From CAWDVR01 sp044869805 (GTDB taxonomy: Bacteria > Acidobacteriota > Thermoanaerobaculia > Multivoradales > SZUA-115), in assembly GCA_044869805.1 (NCBI GenBank), contig JBIOXV010000044.1:15532-79531 (forward strand): DNA of 64,000 nt. Direction: 5' to 3'. Positions 53,741-63,055 of this stretch are shown here, one piece after another. The notes under the pieces are model-generated. The model did no database searches. It saw only the letters and a list, made by a program, of their open reading frames with translations, and was not told the origin of the DNA. The position numbers and the translations under genes were made by a program. The stretch's first letter is position 1. Every line of letters begins with the position of its first letter.

Positions 53741-56608
53741 CTACCGGAGGCCGCCGCGGCGCTCCAGGCTCTGCTCGAGGATGCGCCGGGCGGCGAGCAC
53801 CCAGGGGTCGTCGGCCGCGAGCTCCTTGCTCAGCCGGTCGAGGGCCCGGCCCGCGAGCTCCCCGGCCTGGGCCGGGCGGTCGCGCCGGAGCGCCACCTCC
53901 GCCAGCGACAGCCGCACCATGGCGGCGTTCAGGTGGTCGTCACCCAGGGCCTCCGTGAGGACGCCGAGGGCCTCCCCGAAGCGCTCCTCGGCCGCGGCGA
54001 GGTCGCCCTCCTCGGAGGCCAGCGCGCCGAGGTTGTGGAGCGCCAGCGCCAGGTCCTGGGCGCGGGGCTCGGGCTGCGCCCGCACCACCTCCAGCGCGGC
54101 GGCGTAGCGCTCGCGGGCGGCGGGATAGTCCTTGCGGCTCTGCGCCAGGAAGCCCAGGTTGTTGAGGATGACGGCGGCCTGCGAGTGGCGCTCGCCGAGG
54201 GTCGCCCGCGTCTGCTCCAGGGCCTCGACGAAGAGCGGCTCGGCCTCGGCCGAGCGGCCCCTCTCGAGCAGCAGCAGGGCGAGGTTGTTCGCCGCCTCGG
54301 CGGTCTGCGGGTGGGGCGTGGGCAGCAGGCGCCGGTCGATCGCCAGCGCCTCGCGGAGCAGCGCCTCGGCCTCCTCCGCTCGGCCGCCGCGCTGGGCGAG
54401 GCCCGCCAGGGCGCCCAGGCTGGTCGCGACCTGGGGGTCGTCGCCGCCGTAGGCCCGGCGATAGAGCGCGATCGCCTCGCGCAGCAGGGCCTCCGCGTCC
54501 GCCGCGCGGCCTTCCTCCCGGGCGACCAGCGCGCGGTTGTGAAGCGTGGTGGCGAGGTCCGGATGACCCGCCGGGTAGAGGCGCCGCTGCCGCTGCTCGG
54601 CCTCGCGGAAGAGGCCTTCCGCTTCCACCGGCCGTCCCCGTTCGAGCAGCACCAGGCCGAGGTCGTTGCGGGTCAGCGCCACCGCCGGATGGTCCTCGCC
54701 CCAGAGCGCGCGCTGGAGCCCGAGTGCCTCGCGCAGCAGCTCCTCGGCCGCGCCGCGTCGGTCGCGGCGGCGCTCCAGGCTGGCAAAGCGCTGGAGCGCG
54801 GCGGCGAGAGCCGGCCGGGCATCGAGCCGCCGCGCCAGTGCCACGGCCTCCTCGAAGGTGGCGGCGGCCTCTTCCAGCCGGCCGCCGCGGTGGAGAGCCG
54901 TGGCGAGCCGGGAGATGCCTTCGACCAGCGACGGGTCCGGAGGCGCGCCGGAGGAGCGGCGCGCGGCGAGCGCCTCGCGCTCCAGCCGCTCCGCCTCGGC
55001 GTAGCGTCCCGAGAGCGACGCCACCTCGGCCAGCTCGTGCAGGGCGTCGGCGAGGGCGGCCGGCGGCGTGCCGGAGAGCTCCCGCCGCAGCGCCAGGGCC
55101 TCGGTAAACAGCGCCGCGGCCTGCTCGTAGCGGCCGAGGCTCTTGTAGGAGCGGCCCATGGTGAGCAGCAGCTCGGAGCGCGCCTGGGGCTCCGCCGCCA
55201 GCCGCGAGCCGATCTCGGCCACGCCGCGATCGAGGAGCTCGCTGGCGGTGACCTCGCGCCCGCGAGAGCGGGCCGGGTCGGGCATGGCGAAGACCTCGGT
55301 CAGGAAGCCGGAGACCGAGCGCGAGAGGTTGCGCTCGGCGATGAGCTGGCGCTGCCGCTCCAGGAGGTCGAGGCGCTGGCGCCAGAGCATCACCACCAGG
55401 GCCAGCAGGGCCGCCAGCGAAACCGCCGCCGCCGAGGCCGCCCAGCGGTGGCGCTGCAAGAGCTTGCCGGCGCGGTAGCCGAAGGTGTCGCGCCGGGCGC
55501 GGATCGGCCGGCCCTCGAGGTGGGCGGCGACGTCGTGGGCGAGCTGCTCGACCGAGGGGTAGCGCCGCTCCGGGTCCTTGCGCAGAGCCGTGGCGATCAC
55601 CACGTCGAGGTCGCCCGCCAGGCGCCGGGCGAGGGCCCTGGGGTCGGTGCCGCGGGCCGCCGCCCGCTCGGCGGCCGGCGGGCCCTCGCCGTCCTCCAGC
55701 CTCGCGGCCACCGAGGCCTTGGGCGGCTCGCGCTCCGCGATCGCCGCCACCATCTGGTCGAGGCGCAGGCCGGTGAGTGAGTAGGGCCGGCGGCCGGTCG
55801 CGAGCCGGAAGAGCAGCACCCCGAGCGAGTAGACGTCTGAGCTCGCCGACACCGGCCGGCCGCAGACCTGCTCCGGGCTCGCGTACTCCGGGGTCAGCGG
55901 CGCCGGGCCGTGCGCGGTCGCCTCGACGGTCAGGTCGAGGGCGTCGCGCTCCAAGAGCTTGGCGATGCCGAAGTCGAGCAGGCGGGGCTCGCCGTCCTGG
56001 CTCACCAGGATGTTGCCGGGCTTGAGGTCGCGGTGCACCACCAGGTGGCGGTGGGCGTAGCTCACCGCCGCACACACCTTGAGGAAGATCTCGAGGCGCC
56101 GCGGCAGGGGGAGCCTGCGGGCGTCGCAGTAGCGGTCGATCGGCTCGCCCTCGACCAGCTCCATCACGAAGTAAGGCCGGCCGTCGGCGGTGGTGCCGCC
56201 GTCCAGCAGCCGGGCGATGTGGGGATGCTCGAGCGCTGCTAGGATCTGCCGCTCGGCCCGAAAACGACCGGCGAGGGGCGCGCTCTCCGGGCCGGACTCG
56301 AGCACCTTCACCGCCACCGTCTTCTTGTACAGGCCGTCGGTGCGCTCGGCGCGGTACACCGCTCCCATGCCGCCCCGGCCGAGCAGCTCGCCCAGGCGGT
56401 AGAGGGCGAGCTCGGGGGGCGTCGGGTCGAGGTGGAAGATCTCCCCGGCCTGGCGGTCCCAGGCGAGCAGGCGCTCGACCTCGGCGGCGAGCTCCGGGTC
56501 GCGAGCCGCCAGCTCCGCCAGGCGGGGGGGGCGGTCGGCCTCCGGCAGGTCGAGCAGCGACTCGAACTGCTCCCGGGCCTGATGGAATCTCGCCGTCTCT
56601 TCCGCCAT
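53741..56608 (-). CDS. Membrane Ser/Thr protein kinase with TPR tail
   Basis: 955 residues. Residues about 70-370 are a Hanks-type kinase with all key motifs: Gly loop GRGGMG (77-82), Lys101 in AVKV, HRD with D194, K196 and N199, DFG 212-214 and APE-like YASPEQ. One transmembrane helix at about 389-409 (AASAAAVSLAALLALVVML) is followed by some 12 TPR units (440-950; for example YEQAAALFTEALALRREL, AEPLFVEALEQTRATLGERH) of the long tetratricopeptide-10 type. Start ATG 56608 is the first Met before the conserved N-terminal helix; open frame upstream runs antisense to other genes. It is upstream of, and probably co-transcribed with, the ECF sigma factor. Confidence 0.93.
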   Translation of the reverse strand: MAEETARFHQAREQFESLLDLPEADRPPRLAELAARDPELAAEVERLLAWDRQAGEIFHLDPTPPELALYRLGELLGRGGMGAVYRAERTDGLYKKTVAVKVLESGPESAPLAGRFRAERQILAALEHPHIARLLDGGTTADGRPYFVMELVEGEPIDRYCDARRLPLPRRLEIFLKVCAAVSYAHRHLVVHRDLKPGNILVSQDGEPRLLDFGIAKLLERDALDLTVEATAHGPAPLTPEYASPEQVCGRPVSASSDVYSLGVLLFRLATGRRPYSLTGLRLDQMVAAIAEREPPKASVAARLEDGEGPPAAERAAARGTDPRALARRLAGDLDVVIATALRKDPERRYPSVEQLAHDVAAHLEGRPIRARRDTFGYRAGKLLQRHRWAASAAAVSLAALLALVVMLWRQRLDLLERQRQLIAERNLSRSVSGFLTEVFAMPDPARSRGREVTASELLDRGVAEIGSRLAAEPQARSELLLTMGRSYKSLGRYEQAAALFTEALALRRELSGTPPAALADALHELAEVASLSGRYAEAERLEREALAARRSSGAPPDPSLVEGISRLATALHRGGRLEEAAATFEEAVALARRLDARPALAAALQRFASLERRRDRRGAAEELLREALGLQRALWGEDHPAVALTRNDLGLVLLERGRPVEAEGLFREAEQRQRRLYPAGHPDLATTLHNRALVAREEGRAADAEALLREAIALYRRAYGGDDPQVATSLGALAGLAQRGGRAEEAEALLREALAIDRRLLPTPHPQTAEAANNLALLLLERGRSAEAEPLFVEALEQTRATLGERHSQAAVILNNLGFLAQSRKDYPAARERYAAALEVVRAQPEPRAQDLALALHNLGALASEEGDLAAAEERFGEALGVLTEALGDDHLNAAMVRLSLAEVALRRDRPAQAGELAGRALDRLSKELAADDPWVLAARRILEQSLERRGGLR

Positions 56609-56644
56609 CTCGGGTAGGGGCGCGTGGGCTCGTCGTAGAGCGGT

Positions 56645-56672
56645 TTGAGAGAGAGTTAAAAACGATTGTAGC
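56645..56672 (+). promoter_or_regulatory. Weak candidate promoter of the secreted lectin-like gene
   Basis: TTGAGA at 56645 and TGTAGC at 56667 are separated by 16 bases in an AT-rich patch (AGTTAAAAACGATTG) of the 108-base divergent gap between the kinase gene and the gene at 56717. The local drop in GC is the best sign of a promoter. Confidence 0.3.
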
Positions 56673-56716
56673 GCTGGGCCCGGGCTCCCGCTCCGTGTCG
56701 GCGCGGGAGGATTCTC

Positions 56717-58309
56717 ATGCCAAGGATGATGATTGCCTTGACCCTGCTCGGGTTCAGTCCGGTGCCCGCGGCCTGGGCCGCCTGCCCGGCGCCGCCGGCC
56801 GCGGCCATCGAGGTCGCTCCCGGCACCGACGCGCTCGACCTTCCCGGCCCGTCTCCCGCCGAGGCCGGCGGCTGGGTGGAAGTGGTCGAGCCCCCGCTCC
56901 ACGGACATGTGGGCCTCACCCAGGGGAAGCTCACCTACAAGCCCGACTCGACCTTCTGGACGCTCGGCGGAGACCGCCTGCTGGCCCGCTGGAGCTCGCT
57001 CTCCCGGCCGCCGGAGCGCGTCACCCTGCGGCTCCTGGCCCGCACAGCGCGGAGGGTTCTGGCGCAGCAGGATTTCGAGGGGGGTCACGCTTTCGACCAG
57101 TGGACCCTCGAGGGTAGCTGCGAGCTCTCCGGCCCGGCCCGGCTGGCCGGGGCGTGGGGCCTGGAGGTGACGGCGGGAGCCGTCGAGGGGGACGGCGTGT
57201 TGAGCAAGAACGTGCCCGACCCGCAAGGCAACGCCAGCCAGGGCTCCGGCGCCACCGGCGGCTGGCGGCCTCCGGGGAGTGTCGGCGGCGACGCGCTGTG
57301 CCAGACCCGGTGCGAGGGCTTCACCGAGGCGACCCTCGTGAGCCTCCGGGGCGCCGGCGCCTCGCCGGTGGCCTCGGTGCGGATGCGCCAGGACGACCAG
57401 GGCCTCGGCATCCGCCTGATCACCTCGACGACCTCGCCGGCCGGCCCCTGGCTGCCGCTCTCCGCCGAGCCCCACACCTTGACGCTGCTGGCCAACGGTA
57501 CCGAGACCGGCGGCAGCGCCCTCCTCTGGGTGGACCGCAAGCTGGTGGCCCTGTCGAAGAGCCCGCTGATCAACTGGCAGGCCGCGTCCGCCGCCGCCTA
57601 CACCTTCGGCCTCGCCGACGTGGCCGGTGACGCGGCGACCACCCACTTCGACCAGCTCGCGGTCTTCGAGCAGAGCACGGCCATCCTCGACTGCGCCGAT
57701 TCTTTCGAGGGCCCGGCCCTGTCCTCCGCCTGGGGGACCGTGGGGGCCGCCGGCCTGGACCTCGAGTCGCCGGGCCTGTCGGGAGACGGGACCCTGGCCG
57801 TGCGGCCGGACCTGGGCGGCGACCCCCCGGGAGCGCTGGTGACCCACGGCGACCTGGCGGGGAGGGCCATCCGCCGCCTCGGCGTGCGCCTGGCCTTCGA
57901 CCCCACCCTGCTCGAGGTGCCGCGGGGCGCCTCGGTGCTGGTGACCGGCGCCGCCAACCACTTCGGCACCTACTCGTTCCGGGTGTTGATCGAGGGGCTC
58001 ACGGGCGGCGCGCTGCAGATGAAGGTGATCGCCCGTGCCGACAGCGTTACGGCGCCGCAGCCGGAGGCGGCGTTCCCGCTCAGCCGCGGGCTCCACACCC
58101 TGGAGCTCGACTGGTGGCGCTCGGAGACCGACGTCGTCGCGACCGGCACCCTGCGCCTGTGGCTCGACGGCGAGGAGAAGGCGGCGCTCGTGGGTCTCCA
58201 CAACCCGAACCAACTGGTCACCGAGGTGGGGTTCGGTGCTCTCACCCTGGCCGGTGCGCCGTCCGGCAAGCTGCTCCTCGACGAGATCGAGACCTGGTAC
58301 GAGCAGTAG
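56717..58309 (+). CDS. Secreted lectin-like (LamG/ConA-fold) protein of unknown function
   Basis: 530 residues, ribosome binding site GCGGGAGG. Signal peptide MIALTLLGFSPVPAAWA. A short N-terminal Ig-like part (HGHVGLTQGKLTYKPDSTFW) is followed by two similar modules, each opening with LAQQDFEGGHAFDQW or DCADSFEGPALSSAW and ending THFDQLAVFEQ or KLLLDEIETWYEQ. This pattern fits jelly-roll laminin-G or concanavalin-like domains, which usually bind glycans. No catalytic residues are evident. It heads a row of exported-protein genes on the plus strand up to 61.7 kb. Confidence 0.75.
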   Translation: MPRMMIALTLLGFSPVPAAWAACPAPPAAAIEVAPGTDALDLPGPSPAEAGGWVEVVEPPLHGHVGLTQGKLTYKPDSTFWTLGGDRLLARWSSLSRPPERVTLRLLARTARRVLAQQDFEGGHAFDQWTLEGSCELSGPARLAGAWGLEVTAGAVEGDGVLSKNVPDPQGNASQGSGATGGWRPPGSVGGDALCQTRCEGFTEATLVSLRGAGASPVASVRMRQDDQGLGIRLITSTTSPAGPWLPLSAEPHTLTLLANGTETGGSALLWVDRKLVALSKSPLINWQAASAAAYTFGLADVAGDAATTHFDQLAVFEQSTAILDCADSFEGPALSSAWGTVGAAGLDLESPGLSGDGTLAVRPDLGGDPPGALVTHGDLAGRAIRRLGVRLAFDPTLLEVPRGASVLVTGAANHFGTYSFRVLIEGLTGGALQMKVIARADSVTAPQPEAAFPLSRGLHTLELDWWRSETDVVATGTLRLWLDGEEKAALVGLHNPNQLVTEVGFGALTLAGAPSGKLLLDEIETWYEQ

Positions 58310-58486
58310 CGGATCGGCCTGACCCCGACTTCCGGGCCACGCGCGGCCGGCTTTCACCGAAACCTCACCGAACCTTCAAGACGCCGGCGGCGGCGGCGAG
58401 CCATCCTCGCCGCCGTCTCTCCGGCCCCTGCCTTCGCTCGGCTCGGGTACCCCAGCGACGACCTTCCGACGAAGAAAGGGGTCACG

Positions 58487-60076
58487 ATGGCAATCTCACG
58501 TCGCCAGCTTCGCCGCCTGCGGGCCAGTTGTCTCACCCTTCTGGCCGCGCCGGCGGCGGCGCAGCTCAGCTTCGAGCCGGCGCAGCTCTGGAACGCAGGT
58601 GTGCCCGGCTTCGAGGTGCCGCCCCAGGTGCCGACGGGCTTCGCCGGCCGGCTGGGCGCGGCGCTCGCCACCGGCGACTTCGACGCCGACGGCTTCCAGG
58701 ACCTCGCCCTGGGAGACCCGGTCGCCGACCCCGACGGCCTGGCCGACGCGGGCGCGGTCTACGTGCTCGCGGGCAGTGGAGCGGGCCTGCAGCTCCCCAA
58801 CATCGTCGTGAGCCAGGCCTCCGCCGGAAGCCCGAACCCCGCGGAGGTGGCGAACCGGTTCGGCGGCGTGCTGGCCGCCTGCGACTTCGACCGCGACGGC
58901 GCCGACGACCTCGCGGTGGGCCTGCCAGCCGAGCACGTGGGCCCGCTGCTCTACGCCGGTGCGGTGCAGGTGATCTACGGCAAGGCCGGGCGTGGGCTCG
59001 AGTCTGGAGTGGCACAGTATTTCACCGAGGACGACTTCGGCTATCCCTGGGTCAGCGCCGAGGGGAACTCGATGGGCCAGGCCCTGGCGGCGGGGGACTT
59101 CAACGACGACGGTGCCTGCGACCTGGCCATCGGGGTGCCGTTCGAGGGCCTCCTCGCCGGCCTGGTGCACGTGCTCTACGGCTCGACCGAGGGTCTGTCC
59201 ACAGCCGGCATGCAGTCCCTGCACCAGGACAGCGTGGAGGGCAGGATCGAGATGCTGGACCGGAGGGAGGCCGGCGATCGCTTCGGCCGCGGGCTGGCGG
59301 CCGGCGACTTCAACGGCGACGGCATTGCCGACCTCGCCATCGGCGTGGCGGGGGAGGACGAGATGCCGAACGTGCCCATGGGAGCCGTTGCCGTGGTCCG
59401 GGGCTCTCCCGGCGGCCTCACGCTCGCAGGCAACCAGCTCTTCCGGGCCAACGAGCCGGGCATGGCGGCGCCGGCGCTCACGGGCCTGTTCGGGCTCACG
59501 CTCGCGGTCGGGGACTTCGACGGCAACGCCCACGACGACCTCGCGATCTCGGCCATCGCCGCCGACGTCACCACCGCTTCCGGCGGCGTGGCCAGTTACG
59601 TGGGCGGCGTCCGCATCCTGCACGGTACGCCCGGCGGGCTGACTCTGGCGGACAACGAGGGCTGGACTGCGGAGTCGCCGTTCGTGCCCGAGGAGGCCGA
59701 GAGCAGCGATCACTTCGGCCTTGGTCTCGCCGCCGGGGACTTCGACGGCGACGGCTACGCCGACCTCGGGATCGGCGTGCCCGGCGAGTCGGTGGGCAGC
59801 GTCGAGGAGGCCGGTGCCGCGCTTCTCCTCTTCGGGGCTCCGGGCGGGCTCAAGGCTGGCACGCTGCGGTACTGGACCCTGGGCTCGAAGGCCATCGGCG
59901 GGACCGTGGGCAGCGACGAGAGGTTCGGCGCGGCGCTCGCCGCCGGCGACTTCAACGGCGACGGCCTCTCCGACCTGGTGATCGGCGCCCCGACGGACCG
60001 CGTCGACGACGAGGCCCGAGGCTCCGCTGCCGTGCTCTATCACCCCGCTCCCGGCGTGCCGCCGATCCTCCAGTAA
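58487..60076 (+). CDS. Secreted FG-GAP (integrin alpha-like) seven-bladed propeller protein
   Basis: 529 residues with signal peptide (LRASCLTLLAAPAAAQ) and GAAGAAAGGGG before the ATG. Seven FG-GAP units are visible, each with a calcium loop: TGDFDADGFQDLALGDP, ACDFDRDGADDLAVGLP, AGDFNDDGACDLAIGVP, AGDFNGDGIADLAIGVA, VGDFDGNAHDDLAISAI (degenerate loop), AGDFDGDGYADLGIGVP and AGDFNGDGLSDLVIGAP. Together they make one closed propeller with little else. Such proteins are adhesins or substrate binders on the cell surface. Confidence 0.92.
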   Translation: MAISRRQLRRLRASCLTLLAAPAAAQLSFEPAQLWNAGVPGFEVPPQVPTGFAGRLGAALATGDFDADGFQDLALGDPVADPDGLADAGAVYVLAGSGAGLQLPNIVVSQASAGSPNPAEVANRFGGVLAACDFDRDGADDLAVGLPAEHVGPLLYAGAVQVIYGKAGRGLESGVAQYFTEDDFGYPWVSAEGNSMGQALAAGDFNDDGACDLAIGVPFEGLLAGLVHVLYGSTEGLSTAGMQSLHQDSVEGRIEMLDRREAGDRFGRGLAAGDFNGDGIADLAIGVAGEDEMPNVPMGAVAVVRGSPGGLTLAGNQLFRANEPGMAAPALTGLFGLTLAVGDFDGNAHDDLAISAIAADVTTASGGVASYVGGVRILHGTPGGLTLADNEGWTAESPFVPEEAESSDHFGLGLAAGDFDGDGYADLGIGVPGESVGSVEEAGAALLLFGAPGGLKAGTLRYWTLGSKAIGGTVGSDERFGAALAAGDFNGDGLSDLVIGAPTDRVDDEARGSAAVLYHPAPGVPPILQ

Positions 60077-60118
60077 CCGCTACCGGCCACCCAACTCCGA
60101 GCCTCTGGAGACCAGACC

Positions 60119-61690
60119 ATGAGCTTCCTGCGATTCCCGCTGCGGCCGGCCGTGGGCCGGACGATCCTGGCGCTGGCCGCCGCGTGCCTCGCGCCGCCGG
60201 CTTCCGCCACCACCTACACCGTCACCGTGACGGCGGACGGCGTCTCCGCCAACGGCAACTGCACGCTGCGCGAGGCGATCCGGGCAGCCGCGACCAACAC
60301 CGCGGTGGACCTCTGCCCGGCCGGCAGCGCGGCCGACACCATCGTGCTGGCGGCGACCCAGCCCTACGCCTTCGTGCTCGGCGAGGAGGTGATTTCGGGC
60401 CAGGAGATCACCATTGCAGGGGCGACGGCTGCCGCCGGCGCGCACGTGATCGAGCTCGGCGGCGCGAGCCGCTTCCTCCGCGCCGAGGCCGGCTCTACGC
60501 TCACCCTGGAGCGGCTGGGGGTGAGGAACGGCGACAGCCTCGCCGCGTCCAACCCCGAGGGAGGCTGCCTGCGGGTAACGGACACCGCGCTCACGCTGCG
60601 CGACGTGGAGATCGGCGGCTGCCTGGCGAATCGCGGCGGCGGGCTTTGGTTTCTCTCCTTCGGTGCCAGCCAGGCGGTGCTCGAGCGCGTGTCCCTCCTG
60701 GGCAACGAGGCCCGCGGCACCACGGCCAACCCCAACCCCGATGGCGGCGGGGCCTTCTTCGGCACCTTTGGCCCCTCGGAGATCACCATCTCGGATTCAC
60801 GCTTCGATGCCAACCTCGCGACGAGCGCGCTCTCGGGAAGCTCCACGGCGGGCAGCGGCCTCAAGGTCTTCCTCCAGGACTCCGGCGCCGAGCTCACCCT
60901 GCGGCGCTCGCGCGTGGTGGACAACGGCGAGAATGCCGAGCTTGGCGGCCAAGCGGCCTTGAACCTGCTGATCTCCGATGCCGAGGAGGTCGTGCTCGAG
61001 GACCTGCTCATCGCCAACAACACCGTGGTTGGCGCCCAGGTCAACGGGCCGATCGGGCTGTCGATTTTCGCCGCCGGCACCCCGAACCTCTGGCTGTCCC
61101 GCCTGCGGATCACCGACAACAGCGTGGAGGCAGGCTCGGGCGCGGCGTCCCAGGTGTCGATCAACGGAGACGAGTCCGCCTTCGTCGAGCTGTCGAGCGT
61201 GCTGGTGGCCGGCCAGACGGCGCGGGGGCTGGACGTCCAGATCTCCGGGGACGCGACTCTGCGCGCCGGCCACCTGACGGTCTACGACCACAGCGAGCGA
61301 GGAGCGAGGCTGGCCAACTTCTCGACCGGCCCGGTGCGGCTCGAGAACTCCCTGTTGTGGGGCAACGGGCTGGCAGGCTCGAACGACCTCGAGACCACCG
61401 GGCTGGTCGACGCCGATCGCATCACCAACCACAACTGGATCGGCTCGCTGGGCGACCCGGACCCGCAGCTCGTCGATCCCGGAGACGGCGACTACGATCC
61501 GCAACCGGGCTCGCCCCTGATCGATGCAGGCGACCGGACCTTCGTCACCGTGGGCCCGGGCGACGCCCTGAACCGGCCGCGGGTGGTGGGCGGCGAGACA
61601 GACATTGGCGCCCTGGAAGAGCCCGGTCTGCTGTTCGCCGACGGCTTCGAATCGGGCGACACCAGCGCCTGGTCCCAGGTGGTGCCGTAG
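60119..61690 (+). CDS. Secreted CSLREA-domain beta-helix protein with FESGDT C-terminal tail
   Basis: 523 residues. Signal peptide (ILALAAACLAPPASA), then the CSLREA motif NGNCTLREAIRAAA at about 45-58, followed by a right-handed parallel beta-helix (TLERLGVRNGDSLAAS, LRDVEIGGCLANRGGGLWFL, LEDLLIANNTVVG, LWLSRLRITDNSVE) and the DPQLVDPGDGDYDPQPGSPLIDAG closing unit typical of this family. It ends FADGFESGDTSAWSQVVP, matching the tail of the cohesin-like protein 26 kb away. The helix probably binds or covers a polymeric ligand; no enzymatic residues were identified. Confidence 0.88.
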   Translation: MSFLRFPLRPAVGRTILALAAACLAPPASATTYTVTVTADGVSANGNCTLREAIRAAATNTAVDLCPAGSAADTIVLAATQPYAFVLGEEVISGQEITIAGATAAAGAHVIELGGASRFLRAEAGSTLTLERLGVRNGDSLAASNPEGGCLRVTDTALTLRDVEIGGCLANRGGGLWFLSFGASQAVLERVSLLGNEARGTTANPNPDGGGAFFGTFGPSEITISDSRFDANLATSALSGSSTAGSGLKVFLQDSGAELTLRRSRVVDNGENAELGGQAALNLLISDAEEVVLEDLLIANNTVVGAQVNGPIGLSIFAAGTPNLWLSRLRITDNSVEAGSGAASQVSINGDESAFVELSSVLVAGQTARGLDVQISGDATLRAGHLTVYDHSERGARLANFSTGPVRLENSLLWGNGLAGSNDLETTGLVDADRITNHNWIGSLGDPDPQLVDPGDGDYDPQPGSPLIDAGDRTFVTVGPGDALNRPRVVGGETDIGALEEPGLLFADGFESGDTSAWSQVVP

Positions 61691-61809
61691 CGCATATCGA
61701 CCACGCGCCGTCGTTGTGCGTGAGAGCGCGTGTGCTACGTTGTCGGCGGCCTTCTCTGGAGCGGCCGATAGCGGCGGGGCAGACCGATCGATTCCGTCGA
61801 GACGACACG

Positions 61810-62631
61810 ATGAGCGGGGTCTACTGGGTGGTGGGCATCGTGCTGCTGGCCGCCATCGCGTGCCGTGCCTTGGTGGGCGGCGGCGCCGCGGGCCCCGAGG
61901 GCGGGTTCGTGAAGCGGTCGGTCGTCGTCGAAGGCACGACCTATCCCTACCAGGTGTTCGTGCCGCGACCGGCGCGAGCGCCTTCTGGCACCGGCGCCGG
62001 AGGGCGGCCGCCTGTGATCCTTTTCCTGCACGGCGGCGGTGAGCGGGGGACGGACGGCGAGCGCCAGACTCAGGTGGGCCTCGGGCCGGTGGTGCGCGCG
62101 CAGGCCGATACCTTCCCGGCGCTCGTGATCTTTCCCCAGGCGCCGCCGGACAGCCTGTGGCACGGGCCGCCGGCGCGCGCGGCCCTCGCGGCCCTCGAGG
62201 CGGCGATGGCGGAGCACGGCGCCGACCCCGACCGCGTTTATCTGACCGGCATCTCCATGGGCGGCTACGGCAGCTTCGAGCTCGCCCTGGCGCAGCCCGA
62301 GCGCTTCGCCGCGCTGGTCTCGGTCTGCGGCGGCCTGCGCCCGCCTCCGGAGCGCCCGCACCTGGTGGTCACGTCCATTCCCGCCACCGAGCCCGACCCC
62401 TACGCCTACGCCGCCGCGCGGCTGGCCATGCTGCCGATCTGGCTCTTCCACGGCGAGAAGGACGACATCGTCCCGCCTTCCGAGTCGCGCCTCCTGGCCG
62501 CCTCTTTCGAGAAGGCCGGCGCGCCCGTGCGCTACACCGAGTATCCCGGCGTCAACCACGGCTCCTGGGACCGCGCCTACGCCGAGCCCGGGCTGTGGGA
62601 GTGGCTGTGGGCGCAGCGGCGGGGGCACTAG
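61810..62631 (+). CDS. Membrane-anchored or secreted alpha/beta-hydrolase esterase
   Basis: 273 residues. ATG 61810 opens a hydrophobic anchor or signal (VYWVVGIVLLAAIACRALVGG, with a Cys at about 18). The hydrolase core is complete: LFLHGGGERG (oxyanion loop), nucleophile elbow GISMGGYGS, acid in HGEKDDIVPPSES and catalytic His in PGVNHGSWD. This is the esterase_PHB/phospholipase-carboxylesterase-like branch (polyhydroxybutyrate or feruloyl-type esters). Preceded by the secreted beta-helix gene with a 119-base gap. The much longer frame around it is a shadow of upstream genes. Confidence 0.88.
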   Translation: MSGVYWVVGIVLLAAIACRALVGGGAAGPEGGFVKRSVVVEGTTYPYQVFVPRPARAPSGTGAGGRPPVILFLHGGGERGTDGERQTQVGLGPVVRAQADTFPALVIFPQAPPDSLWHGPPARAALAALEAAMAEHGADPDRVYLTGISMGGYGSFELALAQPERFAALVSVCGGLRPPPERPHLVVTSIPATEPDPYAYAAARLAMLPIWLFHGEKDDIVPPSESRLLAASFEKAGAPVRYTEYPGVNHGSWDRAYAEPGLWEWLWAQRRGH

Positions 62632-62699
62632 GACCGGCGTCTCGGCGCGCGGCTTCGCATCTGTGGCTCGAGCGGGCCACGAGCACCCGAGCGCAGAGG

Positions 62700-62771
62700 G
62701 TAGGCTCGGGCGTTCCGGCGGCCGGCTACTCGCCGGCCGAGCTCGACGAGGAGATGAAGGCGACGCTGTGA
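62700..62771 (+). pseudogene. Remnant of an antitoxin C-terminus
   Basis: In the frame ending at the TGA of 62769-62771 the last residues read GYSPAELDEEMKATL, an acidic helical tail like the UPF0175-type antitoxins that precede DUF3368 toxins. No N-terminal part is present upstream. The TGA overlaps a GTG that starts the toxin remnant. Too short for a firm family call. Confidence 0.35.
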
Positions 62772-62943
62772 GTGGGCCGGTCGTGGCCGATGTGTCGTAG
62801 GCGTTGCTGGCGTCCTGGTGGCCGCGAAGCAGCGCGGGCTCCTCGCGGAGGTCCGGCCCGGCCTGGCTCGCTTCGCCGACGGCGGCGATCACCCGTCGCC
62901 GGAGCTCGAAGCTCGCGTCCTCGATCTGGCAGGGGAAAAATAG
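62768..62943 (+). pseudogene. Decayed DUF3368 (PIN-domain) toxin remnant
   Basis: The GTG at 62768 begins VSGPVVADVS, the expected DUF3368 start, and hits a stop at once. In the next frame (62800-62943) the family's C-terminus follows: GVLVAAKQRGLLAEVRP, then SPELEARVLDLAGEK. About 80-100 residues of the middle, with the PIN catalytic acids, are deleted. Together with the antitoxin tail just upstream this is a fossil toxin-antitoxin locus. The rest of 62632-63055 shows nothing else except a probable promoter region (AT-rich GTTCGTTCAATTCTGGATATAG) before the next gene. Confidence 0.65.
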
Positions 62944-63055
62944 CCGGCGCTGCGCAGCGGCGGGAACCGTGACCAGAGTCCGGGTCGCCTGATGCTAGAC
63001 TAGTCAGAGTTCGTTCAATTCTGGATATAGCTCTGAAAAGCTACGGAGGATTGCC

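Noticed and set aside
56609..58357. N-terminal extension of the kinase
   Set aside because: Antisense to the lectin-like gene; the kinase N-terminal helix begins right after ATG 56608.
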